DNA of 7,617 nucleotides from Rhodoferax sp. (GCA_021731215.1 JAKFXU010000093.1:1-7617), one strand, 5' to 3'; counted from the stretch's first letter, positions 1-7,368 are shown. Notes: generated from the sequence alone by a model not told the origin. Made by a program: numbers and translations.

Positions 1-197
1 AGCACGCCCAGCGCGCCGGCATCGGCATCGGCACCCTGGCACAGTTCAAAGCCAAGGGCTTCAACGCGCAGCGCCGGGTTCAGCATCGGCACGCCCGCCA
101 TGCGGGTCCGCGCCACGCAGTCAAACAGCGCCGCCAGCGCATCGGTGCGGGACCGCAGCGATGCGCCAGGCTGGGTTGAACCGGTGAAGCTGCGCAT
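1..197 (-). CDS. hupJ: HybE/HoxT-like hydrogenase assembly chaperone (partial, 3' end beyond the window)
   Basis: This is the first 65 codons of a gene that continues past the left edge. Translating the minus strand from the ATG at 197 gives an open frame containing RMAGVPMLNPALRVEALGFE at about residues 33-52, followed by GALGVL. That is the conserved N-terminal block of the HybE/HupJ/HoxT family. These cytoplasmic proteins assist maturation of the uptake hydrogenase; HoxT-type members are linked to protecting cofactor or cluster assembly under oxygen. The start lies 12 nt after the hupI stop and in the same reading frame, with a weak purine-rich GAGG about 10 nt upstream that overlaps the hupI stop. 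This is the position hoxT holds after hoxR in the Cupriavidus MBH operon. The family call is solid from the motif; the C-terminal half cannot be seen. Confidence 0.85.
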   Translation of the reverse strand, partial: MRSFTGSTQPGASLRSRTDALAALFDCVARTRMAGVPMLNPALRVEALGFELCQGADADAGALGV

Positions 198-209
198 GGG
201 CCAAGCGCC

Positions 210-446
210 TCAGGCGGCAGCCCGCAACGCCAGGAACTGCTCGGCGGCGCCGTCGCACTGCGGGCAGCGCCAGTGGGTTGGCAGCTCGGCAAACGGCGTG
301 CCGGGTGCAATCTGCCATTGCGCATCGCCTTGCGCCGGGTCGTAGACCCACCAGCAAATCTTGCACTCCAGCTTGGCGTCGCGCGCCAGCCGCCCCCGGT
401 CACCCAGGTAACTGCCCTCGAATTGCTGTCCGTTGATGGCGCTCAT
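210..446 (-). CDS. hupI: Rubredoxin-type hydrogenase maturation protein HupI/HoxR
   Basis: The product is a 78-aa rubredoxin. Two CxxC pairs, C28-x2-C31 (LECKICWWVYDP) and C61-x2-C64 (WRCPQCD), would hold one iron atom, with the usual aromatic residues around them (W32, W33, Y35, W44, W59). The N-terminal 20 or so residues (MSAINGQQFEGSYLGDRGRL) are an extension relative to a minimal rubredoxin and are typical of hydrogenase-operon members. HoxR-type rubredoxins act in the cytoplasm and are thought to help form the unusual proximal cluster of O2-tolerant small subunits when oxygen is high, which fits the cysteine pattern of HupS here. The ATG at 446 is preceded by an AAGAG about 7 nt upstream. 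The gene starts 24 nt after hupH and ends 12 nt before hupJ. Confidence 0.95.
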   Translation of the reverse strand: MSAINGQQFEGSYLGDRGRLARDAKLECKICWWVYDPAQGDAQWQIAPGTPFAELPTHWRCPQCDGAAEQFLALRAAA

Positions 447-470
447 GTGTTTCTCTTCAGGTGCTGCGCT

Positions 471-1373
471 TTACGCCTGCTGCACCCATTGCATAACTTC
501 CTGCAGGCGAGCGACCGAATCGCGCAGGTCCTGCGGGGCGGCGCAGGCCACTTCCGGCATGTCGCTCACCTCGACCGAGTTGAGGATGACGCTGTCCATC
601 GAGTTGTAATAAACCACGCGCCAGCTATGGGGCACGCGGCAATTGGTGATGCGGCAGTTGCCGTAGCCGCGCGAGAGGATCAGCACGCGCCCGGTGCCGA
701 GCCGATAGTCCAGGTAGCCGATGTCCTGCGGGCTCAGGGGCAGCAGCGTCAGGTTGACCACGTGCGCGAGCTGGCCCGCCTGCCAGCTGCGGCGCTGGTG
801 TTCCAGTTCGACCAGCACGCTGGGGGCATTCATGGCCGGCACCGGCGCGGCCGGGGCCGCTGGCAGGCCCAGGCTGCCATCGGCCCGGGCCGTCTGGCGC
901 AGCACCTCGGGCACGGCGCCGACTTCGATGGAGTCGCGCAGTGCGCCATCGTCGAGCGTTTCGATCACGCGCCAGACCCCGGCAAACACCGATTCCTGAA
1001 TCTGCCACACCGCTGCGCCCTGTTCGCCGAGCACCTGGGCGCTGACTTCTCCTTCGCCCAGCACCTGGTTGATCAGCGTCACGTCTTCGGCGGCAAGACC
1101 GGCCAGCGAGACGCGGGCGGTTGCGCGCTCGGGCGCAGCCCCCTGCGCGACCCGGCGCAGCGCTTCCAGCACCTGCTGCAGCACGCGCATGGCGGCTGCG
1201 CGCCCGGCCATTGCTTCGGGCTCGGGCAGGGCCGGCGGGTGGTACATCGCCATTCCCTGCGGCATGGCGATGTAGTCCAGCGTTTCGTCTTCCATGGGGT
1301 CGCCGGGGCCGCCGGGGCCGAGGGCGGCCACCAGCGGAATGGGAAAGGGCCGGGCGGCGCGGATCGGATTCAT
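471..1373 (-). CDS. hupH: HupH/HyaF/HoxQ hydrogenase expression/formation protein
   Basis: The product is 300 aa and belongs to the HupH/HyaF family, cytoplasmic assembly factors that act with HyaE-like proteins on the hydrogenase small subunit. Recognisable blocks are LINQVLGEGEVSA and IQESVFAGVWRV in the middle, and in the C-terminal half LSRGYGNCRITNC, WRVVYYNSMDSVILNSVEV and MPEVACAAPQDLRDS, which form the HupH C-terminal domain. The frame stays open upstream to 1631, but that extension overlaps hupG and is arginine-rich shadow sequence. The ATG at 1373 (MNPIRAARPFPIPLV) gives the normal family length, so I chose it. Its ribosome site is weak (TGAGA). The gap to hupG is 50 nt, one of the wider ones in this tightly packed operon. 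The stop is TAA at 473-471. Confidence 0.93.
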   Translation of the reverse strand: MNPIRAARPFPIPLVAALGPGGPGDPMEDETLDYIAMPQGMAMYHPPALPEPEAMAGRAAAMRVLQQVLEALRRVAQGAAPERATARVSLAGLAAEDVTLINQVLGEGEVSAQVLGEQGAAVWQIQESVFAGVWRVIETLDDGALRDSIEVGAVPEVLRQTARADGSLGLPAAPAAPVPAMNAPSVLVELEHQRRSWQAGQLAHVVNLTLLPLSPQDIGYLDYRLGTGRVLILSRGYGNCRITNCRVPHSWRVVYYNSMDSVILNSVEVSDMPEVACAAPQDLRDSVARLQEVMQWVQQA

Positions 1374-1423
1374 AACAGTCTCACAGTCGCTAAAGAGGTG
1401 CCGAAATTTGTGCCAACAAAGGG

Positions 1424-1879
1424 TCAGTGGCAGTTGCTGCTGGCGCTGACCACGGGAATGCCGATGCTGGGCGCACGGCCGGTCGGCGCATTCAAGGCCT
1501 GCGCCACCAGCGCCACGAAATCGCTCCAGTCGTGCATGCCGCTGACGGTTGTGACATAGTGGCCAGCGCGAAAGAACATCAGGGTTGGCCAGCGCTGTGA
1601 TCCGAACTTCTTTGCCAGCGCTTCGGCGCATTCGGGCACCGCAACTGCCAGCCCAAAGGGACGCCCGGCGGCCGCGCTGACACTTTGCAACTCGGGCAGT
1701 ACCACGGCCACGTCCAGCGCCTCGGGGAAGCGCACCGGATCGCCGGCAAACAGCAGTACCTGGTCGCCCCGCTGCTCGGCCAGCCAGAGCTCGATGTTGT
1801 CAAAGTCCAGCCATTGGGCCTGGTGCCTGGCCACCAACTGTGCCAGCAGGGGTGGGGCCTGAATTTCGGTTGTCGTCAT
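1424..1879 (-). CDS. hupG: HupG/HyaE/HoxO thioredoxin-like hydrogenase chaperone
   Basis: The 151-aa product resembles HyaE/HupG/HoxO, a thioredoxin-fold protein that binds the Tat signal peptide of the small subunit and holds it until assembly is complete. The C-terminal half has the thioredoxin-like signature FGSQRWPTLMFFRAGHYV and GMHDWSDFVALV. The CxxC redox pair of true thioredoxins is absent: the family region has only one cysteine (VPECAEAL), plus one near the C-terminus. This argues for a chaperone rather than an oxidoreductase, as in other HyaE proteins. The start is supported by GGAG six bases upstream of the ATG. It follows hupF after 30 nt and precedes hupH, the usual partner order. 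The last 20 or so residues (after LNAPTGRAP) look like a variable tail. Confidence 0.9.
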   Translation of the reverse strand: MTTTEIQAPPLLAQLVARHQAQWLDFDNIELWLAEQRGDQVLLFAGDPVRFPEALDVAVVLPELQSVSAAAGRPFGLAVAVPECAEALAKKFGSQRWPTLMFFRAGHYVTTVSGMHDWSDFVALVAQALNAPTGRAPSIGIPVVSASSNCH

Positions 1880-1909
1880 ATCAATCTCCGATTCGTTGCT
1901 GTGAAAGGT

Positions 1910-2221
1910 TCAGCCCTGCGTCAGGCGCTGTACGGCGTGCGTGTCCATCGCCGAAGGCAGCACAAAGCCGGGGTCTTCGCTGCCGGAAAAGAAAGCGTCA
2001 GACCCGATGGCGGCCTGCAGCAAGTCGAGCGTGGCATTGACTTCCGCCGCCCGCTCGGCACTGATCTGGTCGCGCGCGTCAGACAGGAACACCAACAACC
2101 ACTGGCCCGGCTCGCAGGGGCCGATCAGGGCGGTATTGACGCGCCTGGCCTCACCGCGACCCACCACTTGCGCAAAACCGGGCTCGACCGCCATCACCTG
2201 CATCGGAATACCCATGCACAT
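1910..2221 (-). CDS. hupF: HypC/HupF-family hydrogenase formation chaperone
   Basis: The 103-aa product starts MCMGIPMQVMAVEPG, the hallmark of HypC/HybG/HupF/HoxL chaperones. Cys2 becomes N-terminal after methionine removal and carries the Fe(CN)2CO unit to the large-subunit precursor. The middle (LIGPCEPGQWLLVFLSDARDQIS) forms the small beta-barrel seen in the family, and the C-terminal 40 or so residues are the HupF-type extension compared with shorter HypC proteins. A longer in-frame start exists at 2257, but it would bury Cys2, so the ATG at 2221 is correct. It lies one base after the hupD stop (TGA-T-ATG), with AAGGTGG six bases upstream inside the 3' end of hupD, so translation of the two genes is probably coupled. 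HupL is the expected partner. Confidence 0.95.
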   Translation of the reverse strand: MCMGIPMQVMAVEPGFAQVVGRGEARRVNTALIGPCEPGQWLLVFLSDARDQISAERAAEVNATLDLLQAAIGSDAFFSGSEDPGFVLPSAMDTHAVQRLTQG

Positions 2222-2222
2222 A

Positions 2223-2891
2223 TCAGGCCACCTTGGGCATAAAGCGCTCATCGCCAATGCGGCAGGCCTGCTCGGCGCTGGGCCGCTCGCTCTCGTAGCG
2301 CTCCAGGGTGAGCATGGCGCCGGTCAGGGTGGCATCTTCGGGCAGTGGCTGCGCGCGCCAAACAGGCGCCGCGCCCCAGCCGCGCAGTCGATCCAGGCCC
2401 AGCGCCAGCGCCTGCGGCATCACCCGCTTGACGCTGTCGCGCAGGCTGCCACCGAAATCATCGAGTTCCTCCGGCTGGCAGCCGATCAGCAACACCTGCG
2501 CGGGGTAGTGGCCGGCGAACTGGGCCAGGCACAGCACCTCCTGAAAGCCGGTCTGGTGCAAGCTCATTTTCTTGGCCCCCATGAAGCGCGGCACCTCGTC
2601 GTTTTCGATCAGTTTCAAAGTGCCGGGTTCCAGGCCATAGTCAATCGCATCGAAGATCATCAGCTTGCTGGCCGACTGCACGTTCTCGATCAAGTACAGG
2701 CCCTGGGTGCCGCCGTCGATCAGTTCCACGTGCGGGGCAAAGGTCCATTCCCGCTGCAGGGTCTCGACGCAGCGCACGCCAAAGCCCTCGTCGGCCCACA
2801 ATACGTTGCCGATGCCCAGCACCACAATGCGCTCTTGCGGCGCCTTGTGCTCAGGGGGCTTGCAGGGGGTTTCGGGTCTGCTGGTATTCAT
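2223..2891 (-). CDS. hupD: HyaD/HybD/HoxM hydrogenase maturation endopeptidase
   Basis: The product is a nickel-dependent peptidase that removes the C-terminal tail of the large subunit once nickel is inserted. From the ATG at 2891 it is 222 aa. Domain motifs are VVLGIGNVLWADEGFGV (residues 23-39), DGGTQGLYL (59-67), FDAIDYG (80-86) and MSLHQTGFQEVL (109-120). By alignment to E. coli HybD from memory, the metal-binding residues E16, D62 and H93 correspond to E35, D81 and H112 here. The family normally begins directly at the beta strand before GIGN, so the first 20 or so residues are an extension. A GTG at residue 23 or 24 would give the standard length, but 2891 is the only upstream ATG and fits the 21-nt gap after hupC. 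The C-terminus ends CRIGDERFMPKVA, as in HoxM proteins. Substrate: HupL (4337-6193). Confidence 0.94.
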   Translation of the reverse strand: MNTSRPETPCKPPEHKAPQERIVVLGIGNVLWADEGFGVRCVETLQREWTFAPHVELIDGGTQGLYLIENVQSASKLMIFDAIDYGLEPGTLKLIENDEVPRFMGAKKMSLHQTGFQEVLCLAQFAGHYPAQVLLIGCQPEELDDFGGSLRDSVKRVMPQALALGLDRLRGWGAAPVWRAQPLPEDATLTGAMLTLERYESERPSAEQACRIGDERFMPKVA

Positions 2892-2912
2892 GCGGGTGCA
2901 ACGCGGGCCGCG

Positions 2913-3656
2913 TCAGTCCTTGAAGGTGCGGTAGCCGGAGATCATGGTGCTGACCACGCTCTGGCGCCCCATGATGTCCTCGCGAATCGCCGAGTAGATA
3001 TGCGTGATGACAAAGACGATGATCACCCACATGCCCAGGTGATGCCAGGTGTGCACGTCCTGCGACTGGCCCAGCAGCGGAATCACCCAGCCAAACAGGG
3101 TGTCGGCCCAGGAACCCGCCTGCAGGCCTTCGCCATACATGGCAAAGCCGGTCAAGACCATGAACACCGAAGTCAGGATGAACACAAAGAACATCATGAA
3201 ACGGGCGACCGGGTTGTGACCGACATAGCGGCCTGGGCGCGGCGCCAGGAAGGCATACCACTTGAGCATGGTCAGCACCTCCTGCCAGTAGGCGCGCTGC
3301 GTGATCGGAACGGTGAACAGTTCACGCGCATGGTGGTTGCCCGCGAAGGCCCAGTAAACGCGTCCCAGCAGCCCGATGGCAAATAGATAGGCGCCAGCAA
3401 AGTGGGCGAAGCGGATGTAGCCCATCAGGAAGTTCGCGCTGGCTTCACCGGGCATGGTGGGCAGCGGCGAACCAATCAAGTAGCCGGTCACGGCCAGCAC
3501 CGAGATGGCCAGTGCATTGATCCAGTGCCAGATGCGCACCGGGGCTTCGTAAACGTAAACCGACTTGATTGAATTGCCGTGGGCCACCGCTTCTTCGTCG
3601 GTTCCGGTGGCGTTGTGAAAGTTGTCGATACGGGTCGATGCGCCGCTATTGCTCAT
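2913..3656 (-). CDS. hupC: Ni/Fe-hydrogenase b-type cytochrome subunit HupC/HoxZ
   Basis: The 247-aa integral membrane diheme cytochrome b anchors the hydrogenase dimer to the periplasmic face of the membrane and passes electrons to quinone. Four hydrophobic segments are visible, roughly residues 43-62, 78-104, 150-173 and 204-222. Candidate heme-ligating histidines lie in RIWHWINA (H44), IRFAHFAGAY (H85), DVHTWHHLGMW (H202, H205, H206) and VITHIYSAIRED (H219), matching the spacing in HoxZ/HyaC proteins. The C-terminus (EDIMGRQSVVSTMISGYRTFKD) is the conserved family end. The ATG has GGAG six bases upstream. It starts 41 nt after hupE and ends 21 nt before hupD. Its usual neighbour is hupL directly; here hupE is interposed. 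Confidence 0.96.
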   Translation of the reverse strand: MSNSGASTRIDNFHNATGTDEEAVAHGNSIKSVYVYEAPVRIWHWINALAISVLAVTGYLIGSPLPTMPGEASANFLMGYIRFAHFAGAYLFAIGLLGRVYWAFAGNHHARELFTVPITQRAYWQEVLTMLKWYAFLAPRPGRYVGHNPVARFMMFFVFILTSVFMVLTGFAMYGEGLQAGSWADTLFGWVIPLLGQSQDVHTWHHLGMWVIIVFVITHIYSAIREDIMGRQSVVSTMISGYRTFKD

Positions 3657-3697
3657 GTCGGTCTCCTGCTGGCTGGGTTGGAAGGTTCAGGACGGCA

Positions 3698-4300
3698 TCA
3701 CAATTGACCGAGCAGATAAATGCCGGCGCCACCGCACAGGGCGCCCAAGCCGCCGACGGCCCAAGTGGACTGGCCCGCGACATAACGCCGGACCGCCAGA
3801 GCGGCGGCCACGCCGGCGAGGTGCAGGGCGGCGCTGGTCACCCCAAAACCGATGGCATAGCCGGCAAAACCGGTCGCCGGCGTCTCAGCGCCATGCGCCA
3901 GGCCGTGCAGCGAGGCGGCGGCTGCCACCAGACCCAGGCCGAGCGCCACCGGCAGCTTCCGTTGCGACAACACCAGCATCAGACCGAACAGCAGCACGCT
4001 CAGGGCAATGGCGTGCTCCAGATAAGGCAGGCCCACACCCATGGCACCCAAAGCCGCGCTCAGGACCAGGGCCAGCAAAAAGGTGGCCGGCCCCCACCAG
4101 GCCTGGCGGGCCGGCAAGGCGCAGACCGACCACACGCCGACGGCGACCATGGCCAGCAGGTGATCGAGGCCGAAGGGGTGCGCCAGCCCGGCAGCAAAAC
4201 TGGTGGTGGCGTGACCGGTGTGGGCCTGCGCCGCGCCTGCGGCCAGCGCCAGGGCGGCCATGCCGGCAACGCGCAGCGATTTCAGTATCCATAATTTCAT
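3698..4300 (-). CDS. hupE: HupE/UreJ-family membrane protein, likely nickel permease
   Basis: The 200-aa membrane protein has a signal peptide (about residues 1-26, ending AQA) and about six hydrophobic segments after it. Two conserved metal-related motifs are visible: HPFGLDHLLAM at 41-51 (H41, D46, H47) and LHGLAHGAE at 131-139 (H132, H136, E139). The predicted mature N-terminus begins HTGH, adding histidines. HupE/UreJ proteins are regarded as nickel diffusion facilitators, which fits supply of nickel to HupL. An in-frame TTG at 4312 would add four residues, but it overlaps the GGAG that lies six bases before the ATG at 4300, so the ATG is the start. It begins 36 nt after the hupL stop. 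In rhizobial operons hupE follows hupD, so its position between hupL and hupC is unusual. The family is clear; the transport role is inferred. Confidence 0.92.
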   Translation of the reverse strand: MKLWILKSLRVAGMAALALAAGAAQAHTGHATTSFAAGLAHPFGLDHLLAMVAVGVWSVCALPARQAWWGPATFLLALVLSAALGAMGVGLPYLEHAIALSVLLFGLMLVLSQRKLPVALGLGLVAAAASLHGLAHGAETPATGFAGYAIGFGVTSAALHLAGVAAALAVRRYVAGQSTWAVGGLGALCGGAGIYLLGQL

Positions 4301-4336
4301 GACATTCTCCAAAAAAACGAACAGAAGGACTCCAGC

Positions 4337-6193
4337 CTAACGCACCTTGACCTTGGCCATTTCCTGTCCGTCCGGGCTCATCACGTGGGTCGAGCAGGCC
4401 AGGCAGGGGTCGAACGAATGCAGGGTGCGCAGAATCTCCAGCGGCTGCTCCGGGTTGACCATCGGGGTGCCGAGCAAGGCGGCCTCGAAGGCGCCGATCT
4501 GGCCCTTGGCGTCGCGCGGGCTGCCGTTCCAGGTGGTGGGCACCACGCACTGGTAGTTCTCGATGCGGCCGTCCTTGATCTTGATCCAGTGCGCCAGCGC
4601 GCCGCGCGGCGCCGCCGCCGTGCCCACGCCCTTGGCTTCTTTCGGCCAGGTGGTCGGGTCCCATTTCTCCACATTGGCGGTGGCGGTGTCGCCGGCCTTG
4701 ATGTTGGCGATCAGCTCGCTGTAGTCGGCCAGCATCATCTCGGCGCAGTACTGGCCTTCCAGGGCCCGCGCCAGCGTGCGGCCGATGGTGCTCGGCAGCA
4801 ACTGCTTGAGCGTGTACTGGGTTTGCGGCAGGCCCAGCGCCTTGGGCAGGGCGCTGTTGACCATCTGGGCCGCGTATTCCAACTGCTCCTTGGGCCGCTG
4901 CGCGTACGGGTTGCCTTTGCGGGCGTGCGCGTAGGCCAGGATGTAGCGCGGCAGCGGCCCGACCTCGACCGCGTGGCCGCGCCAGCGCGGCGCCTTGATC
5001 CAGGAGTACTTGGCGCTTTCGTCGATCTGCTCGATATTGGTGCGGCTGCCCTTGGTCTTGCCGCCGAGCACGTAATTGGGTTCCGTCACGCCGTCCCAGG
5101 GGTGCAGGCCCTTGCTGTCGTCGCCGTACTGGTACCAACTGTGGGTCACGAACTCCTGGATTTGCTCCGGGTCGCGCGGGTCAATGGCGTGAATCTCGTC
5201 CCATTTGCCGTTCAGGATCACGCCGCCGGGCAACTGGTCGCTTGTCTTGTCGTAATTGACCTTGGCGTATTCGCCGTAGTCCATCACATTGGTGGCCGCC
5301 AGGCCGCCGCCGTGCAGCCAGCCGGCCTGCTTGTAGAGCGTGCCAATGGCCAGCACGTCGGGCAGGTAAACGTTCTTCACGAACTCGTTCATCTCGTCGA
5401 TGCGGGCCTTGATGAAGTTGAGCCGCTCCATGTTGATGGGCGCGCCGGCGGCGCCGTCGCCGTCGATGTTGATGGCGCAGGGCATGCCGCCGACCAGAAA
5501 GTTGGGATGCGGGTTCTTGCCGCCGATGATGGTGTGGATCTTGACCCAGTCCTTTTGCAGGTCCAGCGCTTCGAGGTAATGCGCCACCGCCATCAGGTTG
5601 GCCTCGGGCGGCAGCACATAGGCCTTGGAGCCCCAGTAACCGTTGGTAAAGGGACCGAGCTGGCCGCTTTCCACGAATTTCTTGAGCCGGTTTTGCAGAT
5701 CGCGGAAATAGCCCGGCGAGGACATCGGGTGGCTGGGCGACACCAGTTGCTGCAGCTCCGAGGTTTTCTTGGGATCGGCCTTGAGCGCCGACAGCACATC
5801 GACCCAGTCGAGCGCGTGCAGGTGGTAGAAATGAACGACGTGGTCATGTACCTGCAGCGTTTTGTCAAACAGGCCGCGCAGCAGGTGCGCGTTCTTCGGG
5901 ATCCTGATGCCCAGCGCATCTTCCACCGCGCGCACCGAGGTCAGCGCATGGGTGCCGGTGCAGACGCCGCAAATGCGCTCCACAAAGGCCCAGGCATCGC
6001 GCGGGTCGCGCCCCTTGAGAATGACTTCGAGCCCGCGCCACATGGTGCCGGTGGAGACCGCGTTGCGGATCACGTTGTCCTGGTCGAGGTTGACCTCGCA
6101 GCGCATGTGGCCCTCGATGCGGGTCACCGGATCGACGACGATGCGCCGGCCGCTGTCGTCAAGTTTGAAGCCTTGTGTTTCGTAAGCACCCAT
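4337..6193 (-). CDS. hupL: Uptake [NiFe] hydrogenase large subunit HupL/HoxG
   Basis: The 618-aa catalytic subunit carries the NiFe(CN)2CO centre that splits H2 in the periplasm. The N-terminus [29 protein letters not shown] has the family RxEGH motif (R25, E27, H29); E27 is the likely proton-relay residue. The first nickel motif is RICGVC (C75, C78) and the second DPCLACSTH (C597, C600). R530 in APRGALAHW is the conserved second-sphere arginine. Length and all these positions equal those of the Cupriavidus HoxG as I recall it. The tail after H603 (15 residues, [15 protein letters not shown]) is the propeptide removed by HupD. There is no signal peptide; export is expected by piggy-back on the Tat signal of HupS. 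The ATG has AAGGA about 8 nt upstream, and the gap from hupS is 23 nt. Confidence 0.98.
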   Translation of the reverse strand: MGAYETQGFKLDDSGRRIVVDPVTRIEGHMRCEVNLDQDNVIRNAVSTGTMWRGLEVILKGRDPRDAWAFVERICGVCTGTHALTSVRAVEDALGIRIPKNAHLLRGLFDKTLQVHDHVVHFYHLHALDWVDVLSALKADPKKTSELQQLVSPSHPMSSPGYFRDLQNRLKKFVESGQLGPFTNGYWGSKAYVLPPEANLMAVAHYLEALDLQKDWVKIHTIIGGKNPHPNFLVGGMPCAINIDGDGAAGAPINMERLNFIKARIDEMNEFVKNVYLPDVLAIGTLYKQAGWLHGGGLAATNVMDYGEYAKVNYDKTSDQLPGGVILNGKWDEIHAIDPRDPEQIQEFVTHSWYQYGDDSKGLHPWDGVTEPNYVLGGKTKGSRTNIEQIDESAKYSWIKAPRWRGHAVEVGPLPRYILAYAHARKGNPYAQRPKEQLEYAAQMVNSALPKALGLPQTQYTLKQLLPSTIGRTLARALEGQYCAEMMLADYSELIANIKAGDTATANVEKWDPTTWPKEAKGVGTAAAPRGALAHWIKIKDGRIENYQCVVPTTWNGSPRDAKGQIGAFEAALLGTPMVNPEQPLEILRTLHSFDPCLACSTHVMSPDGQEMAKVKVR

Positions 6194-6216
6194 GGTGGTT
6201 GTCCTTGTGGTTTGGT

Positions 6217-7293
6217 TCAGGCTTGGGTGCGCTCGTCTTTGGCAGACGAAGCACGTTGGATGGCGGAGGCCGCCGCATGGGCCACCACCCCGGCGCCCAC
6301 TACCGCAGCGGCGGTGGCACCGACCTTGTCGGCATTGGCTTCAACCCCAAACTGCGGGATGTTGGTCAGGCGGTCGTAGAACGAGCCCTTGTCCCAGAAG
6401 CCGTCTTCCGAGCAGCCGATGCAGCCGTGGCCGGCCTTGACCGGCCAACCGGTGCCCGCGTTCCATTGCACCGTGGAGCAGGCGTTGTAGCTGGTCGGGC
6501 CCTTGCAGCCGACCTTGTAGAGGCAATAGCCCTTGCGCGCATATTCGTCGTCCCAGGCCTCCACGAACTGGCCGGCGTCGAAGTGCGGACGGCGGTAGCA
6601 CTTGTCGTGAATGCGCTGGCTGTAGAACATCTTGGGCCGCCCCTGGCGATCGAGCTCGGGAATGCGGTCAAAGGTCAGCATATAGGTCAGCACGCCGGTC
6701 ATGACCTCGGCAATCGGCGGGCAGCCCGGCACCTTGATGATGGGCTTGTCGGTGATGACCTTGTGGATCGGCGTGGCCCCGGTCGGGTTCGGCTTGGCGG
6801 CCTGCACGCAGCCCCAGGAGGCGCAGGAACCCCAGGCGATGACGGCCTTGGCGTCCTTGGCGACGTGCTTGAGTTTCTCGATGAAGGGCTTGCCCGACTG
6901 GATGCAGAACATGCCGTCTTCCTTGAGCGGCGGGTTGCCTTCCACCGCCAGGATGTACTGCCCCTTGTACTTGGTCATGATCTGCTCCAGGATCGCCTCG
7001 GCCTGGTGCCCGGCGGCGGCCATCAGGGTGTCGTCGTAGTCGAGCGAGATCATCGACAGCACCACATCCTTGGCCAGCGGGTGGGCCGAGCGGATGAAGG
7101 ATTCGGAGCAGCAGGTGCACTCCAGGCCATGCAGCCACAGCACCGGGGTGCGCGGCTTGGTTTCCATGGCGTGCGCGATTTGCGGAATGAATGACGGGGC
7201 CAGGCCCAGGGAAGTGGCCGTCAGCGAGCAGTACTTGAGCAGACTGCGCCGTGAAATACCCTGGCGGCGCATCACCTCGTAAAAAGTTTCCAT
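6217..7293 (-). CDS. hupS: Uptake [NiFe] hydrogenase small subunit HupS/HoxK, O2-tolerant group 1d type
   Basis: The 358-aa iron-sulfur subunit relays electrons from the NiFe site to the cytochrome. A Tat signal (SRRSLLK at 14-20, hydrophobic stretch, IAHA ending at residue 42) directs the folded dimer across the membrane. Taking cleavage after A42, mature numbering matches Cupriavidus HoxK exactly. Proximal-cluster cysteines are C17, C19, C20 (ECTCCSES), C115 and C120 (GSCASWGC) and C149 (PGCPP). Distal ligands are H187, C190, C215 and C221. Medial ligands are C230, C249 and C252. C19 and C120 are the two extra cysteines that define the [4Fe-3S] cluster of O2-tolerant enzymes. A C-terminal hydrophobic helix (about 322-345) anchors it next to HupC. 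GGAG lies about 10 nt before the ATG. This is the first gene of the operon, behind a sigma-54 promoter. Confidence 0.98.
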   Translation of the reverse strand: METFYEVMRRQGISRRSLLKYCSLTATSLGLAPSFIPQIAHAMETKPRTPVLWLHGLECTCCSESFIRSAHPLAKDVVLSMISLDYDDTLMAAAGHQAEAILEQIMTKYKGQYILAVEGNPPLKEDGMFCIQSGKPFIEKLKHVAKDAKAVIAWGSCASWGCVQAAKPNPTGATPIHKVITDKPIIKVPGCPPIAEVMTGVLTYMLTFDRIPELDRQGRPKMFYSQRIHDKCYRRPHFDAGQFVEAWDDEYARKGYCLYKVGCKGPTSYNACSTVQWNAGTGWPVKAGHGCIGCSEDGFWDKGSFYDRLTNIPQFGVEANADKVGATAAAVVGAGVVAHAAASAIQRASSAKDERTQA

Positions 7294-7336
7294 CGTGCAA
7301 TGTCTCCAGTTGTTTTTGAACTTGGCCGGCCACCCC

Positions 7337-7351
7337 GCTGCCCAGGGCAGC
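7337..7351 (-). repeat. GC-rich hairpin in the hupS leader
   Basis: GCTGCCC and GGGCAGC are 7-bp perfect arms separated by a single base, so in RNA a 6-bp stem with a 3-base loop is expected. It lies about 44-58 nt upstream of the hupS ATG within the predicted leader. No U-run follows it, so it is not an intrinsic terminator. It might influence mRNA stability or access to the ribosome site. Confidence 0.5.
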
Positions 7352-7368
7352 CGGTAAAGTGGCGACCT

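Noticed and set aside
1399..1416. Second sigma-54-like motif (TTGGCAC...) in the hupG-hupH gap
   Set aside because: The -24 half is good, but at the required spacing the -12 half reads GG instead of GC and lacks TTGC, so an internal promoter is not supported.
273..1559. 428-codon plus-strand frame opposite hupI, hupH and hupG
   Set aside because: It crosses three genes with clear family motifs on the minus strand and shows only low-complexity shadow composition.
1374..1631. Longer N-terminus for hupH starting at 1631
   Set aside because: It overlaps hupG by about 200 bases and encodes arginine-rich non-conserved sequence; the ATG at 1373 gives the normal 300-aa family length.
2222..2257. 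Longer N-terminus for hupF starting at 2257
   Set aside because: The family needs Cys2 at the N-terminus; the ATG at 2221 gives MCMGIP and has a good ribosome site at the right spacing.
1941..3386. 481-codon open frame on the plus strand opposite hupF, hupD and hupC
   Set aside because: It spans three well-identified genes on the other strand, with no recognisable domain; long antisense frames are common in GC-rich DNA.
4301..4336. Run of seven T on the minus strand between hupL and hupE as a terminator
   Set aside because: No stable stem precedes the T-run, and the run leads straight into the hupE ribosome site; the operon clearly continues.
3885..5138. 417-codon minus-strand frame across the hupL/hupE junction
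   Set aside because: It is an arginine- and glycine-rich alternate frame of hupL and hupE, both of which have full conserved motifs in their own frames.
4385..6379. 664-codon open frame on the plus strand opposite hupL
   Set aside because: It mirrors the conserved hupL codons in antisense, has no family motif, no ribosome site and a composition (many A, G, R, V, H, Q) typical of GC-rich shadow frames.
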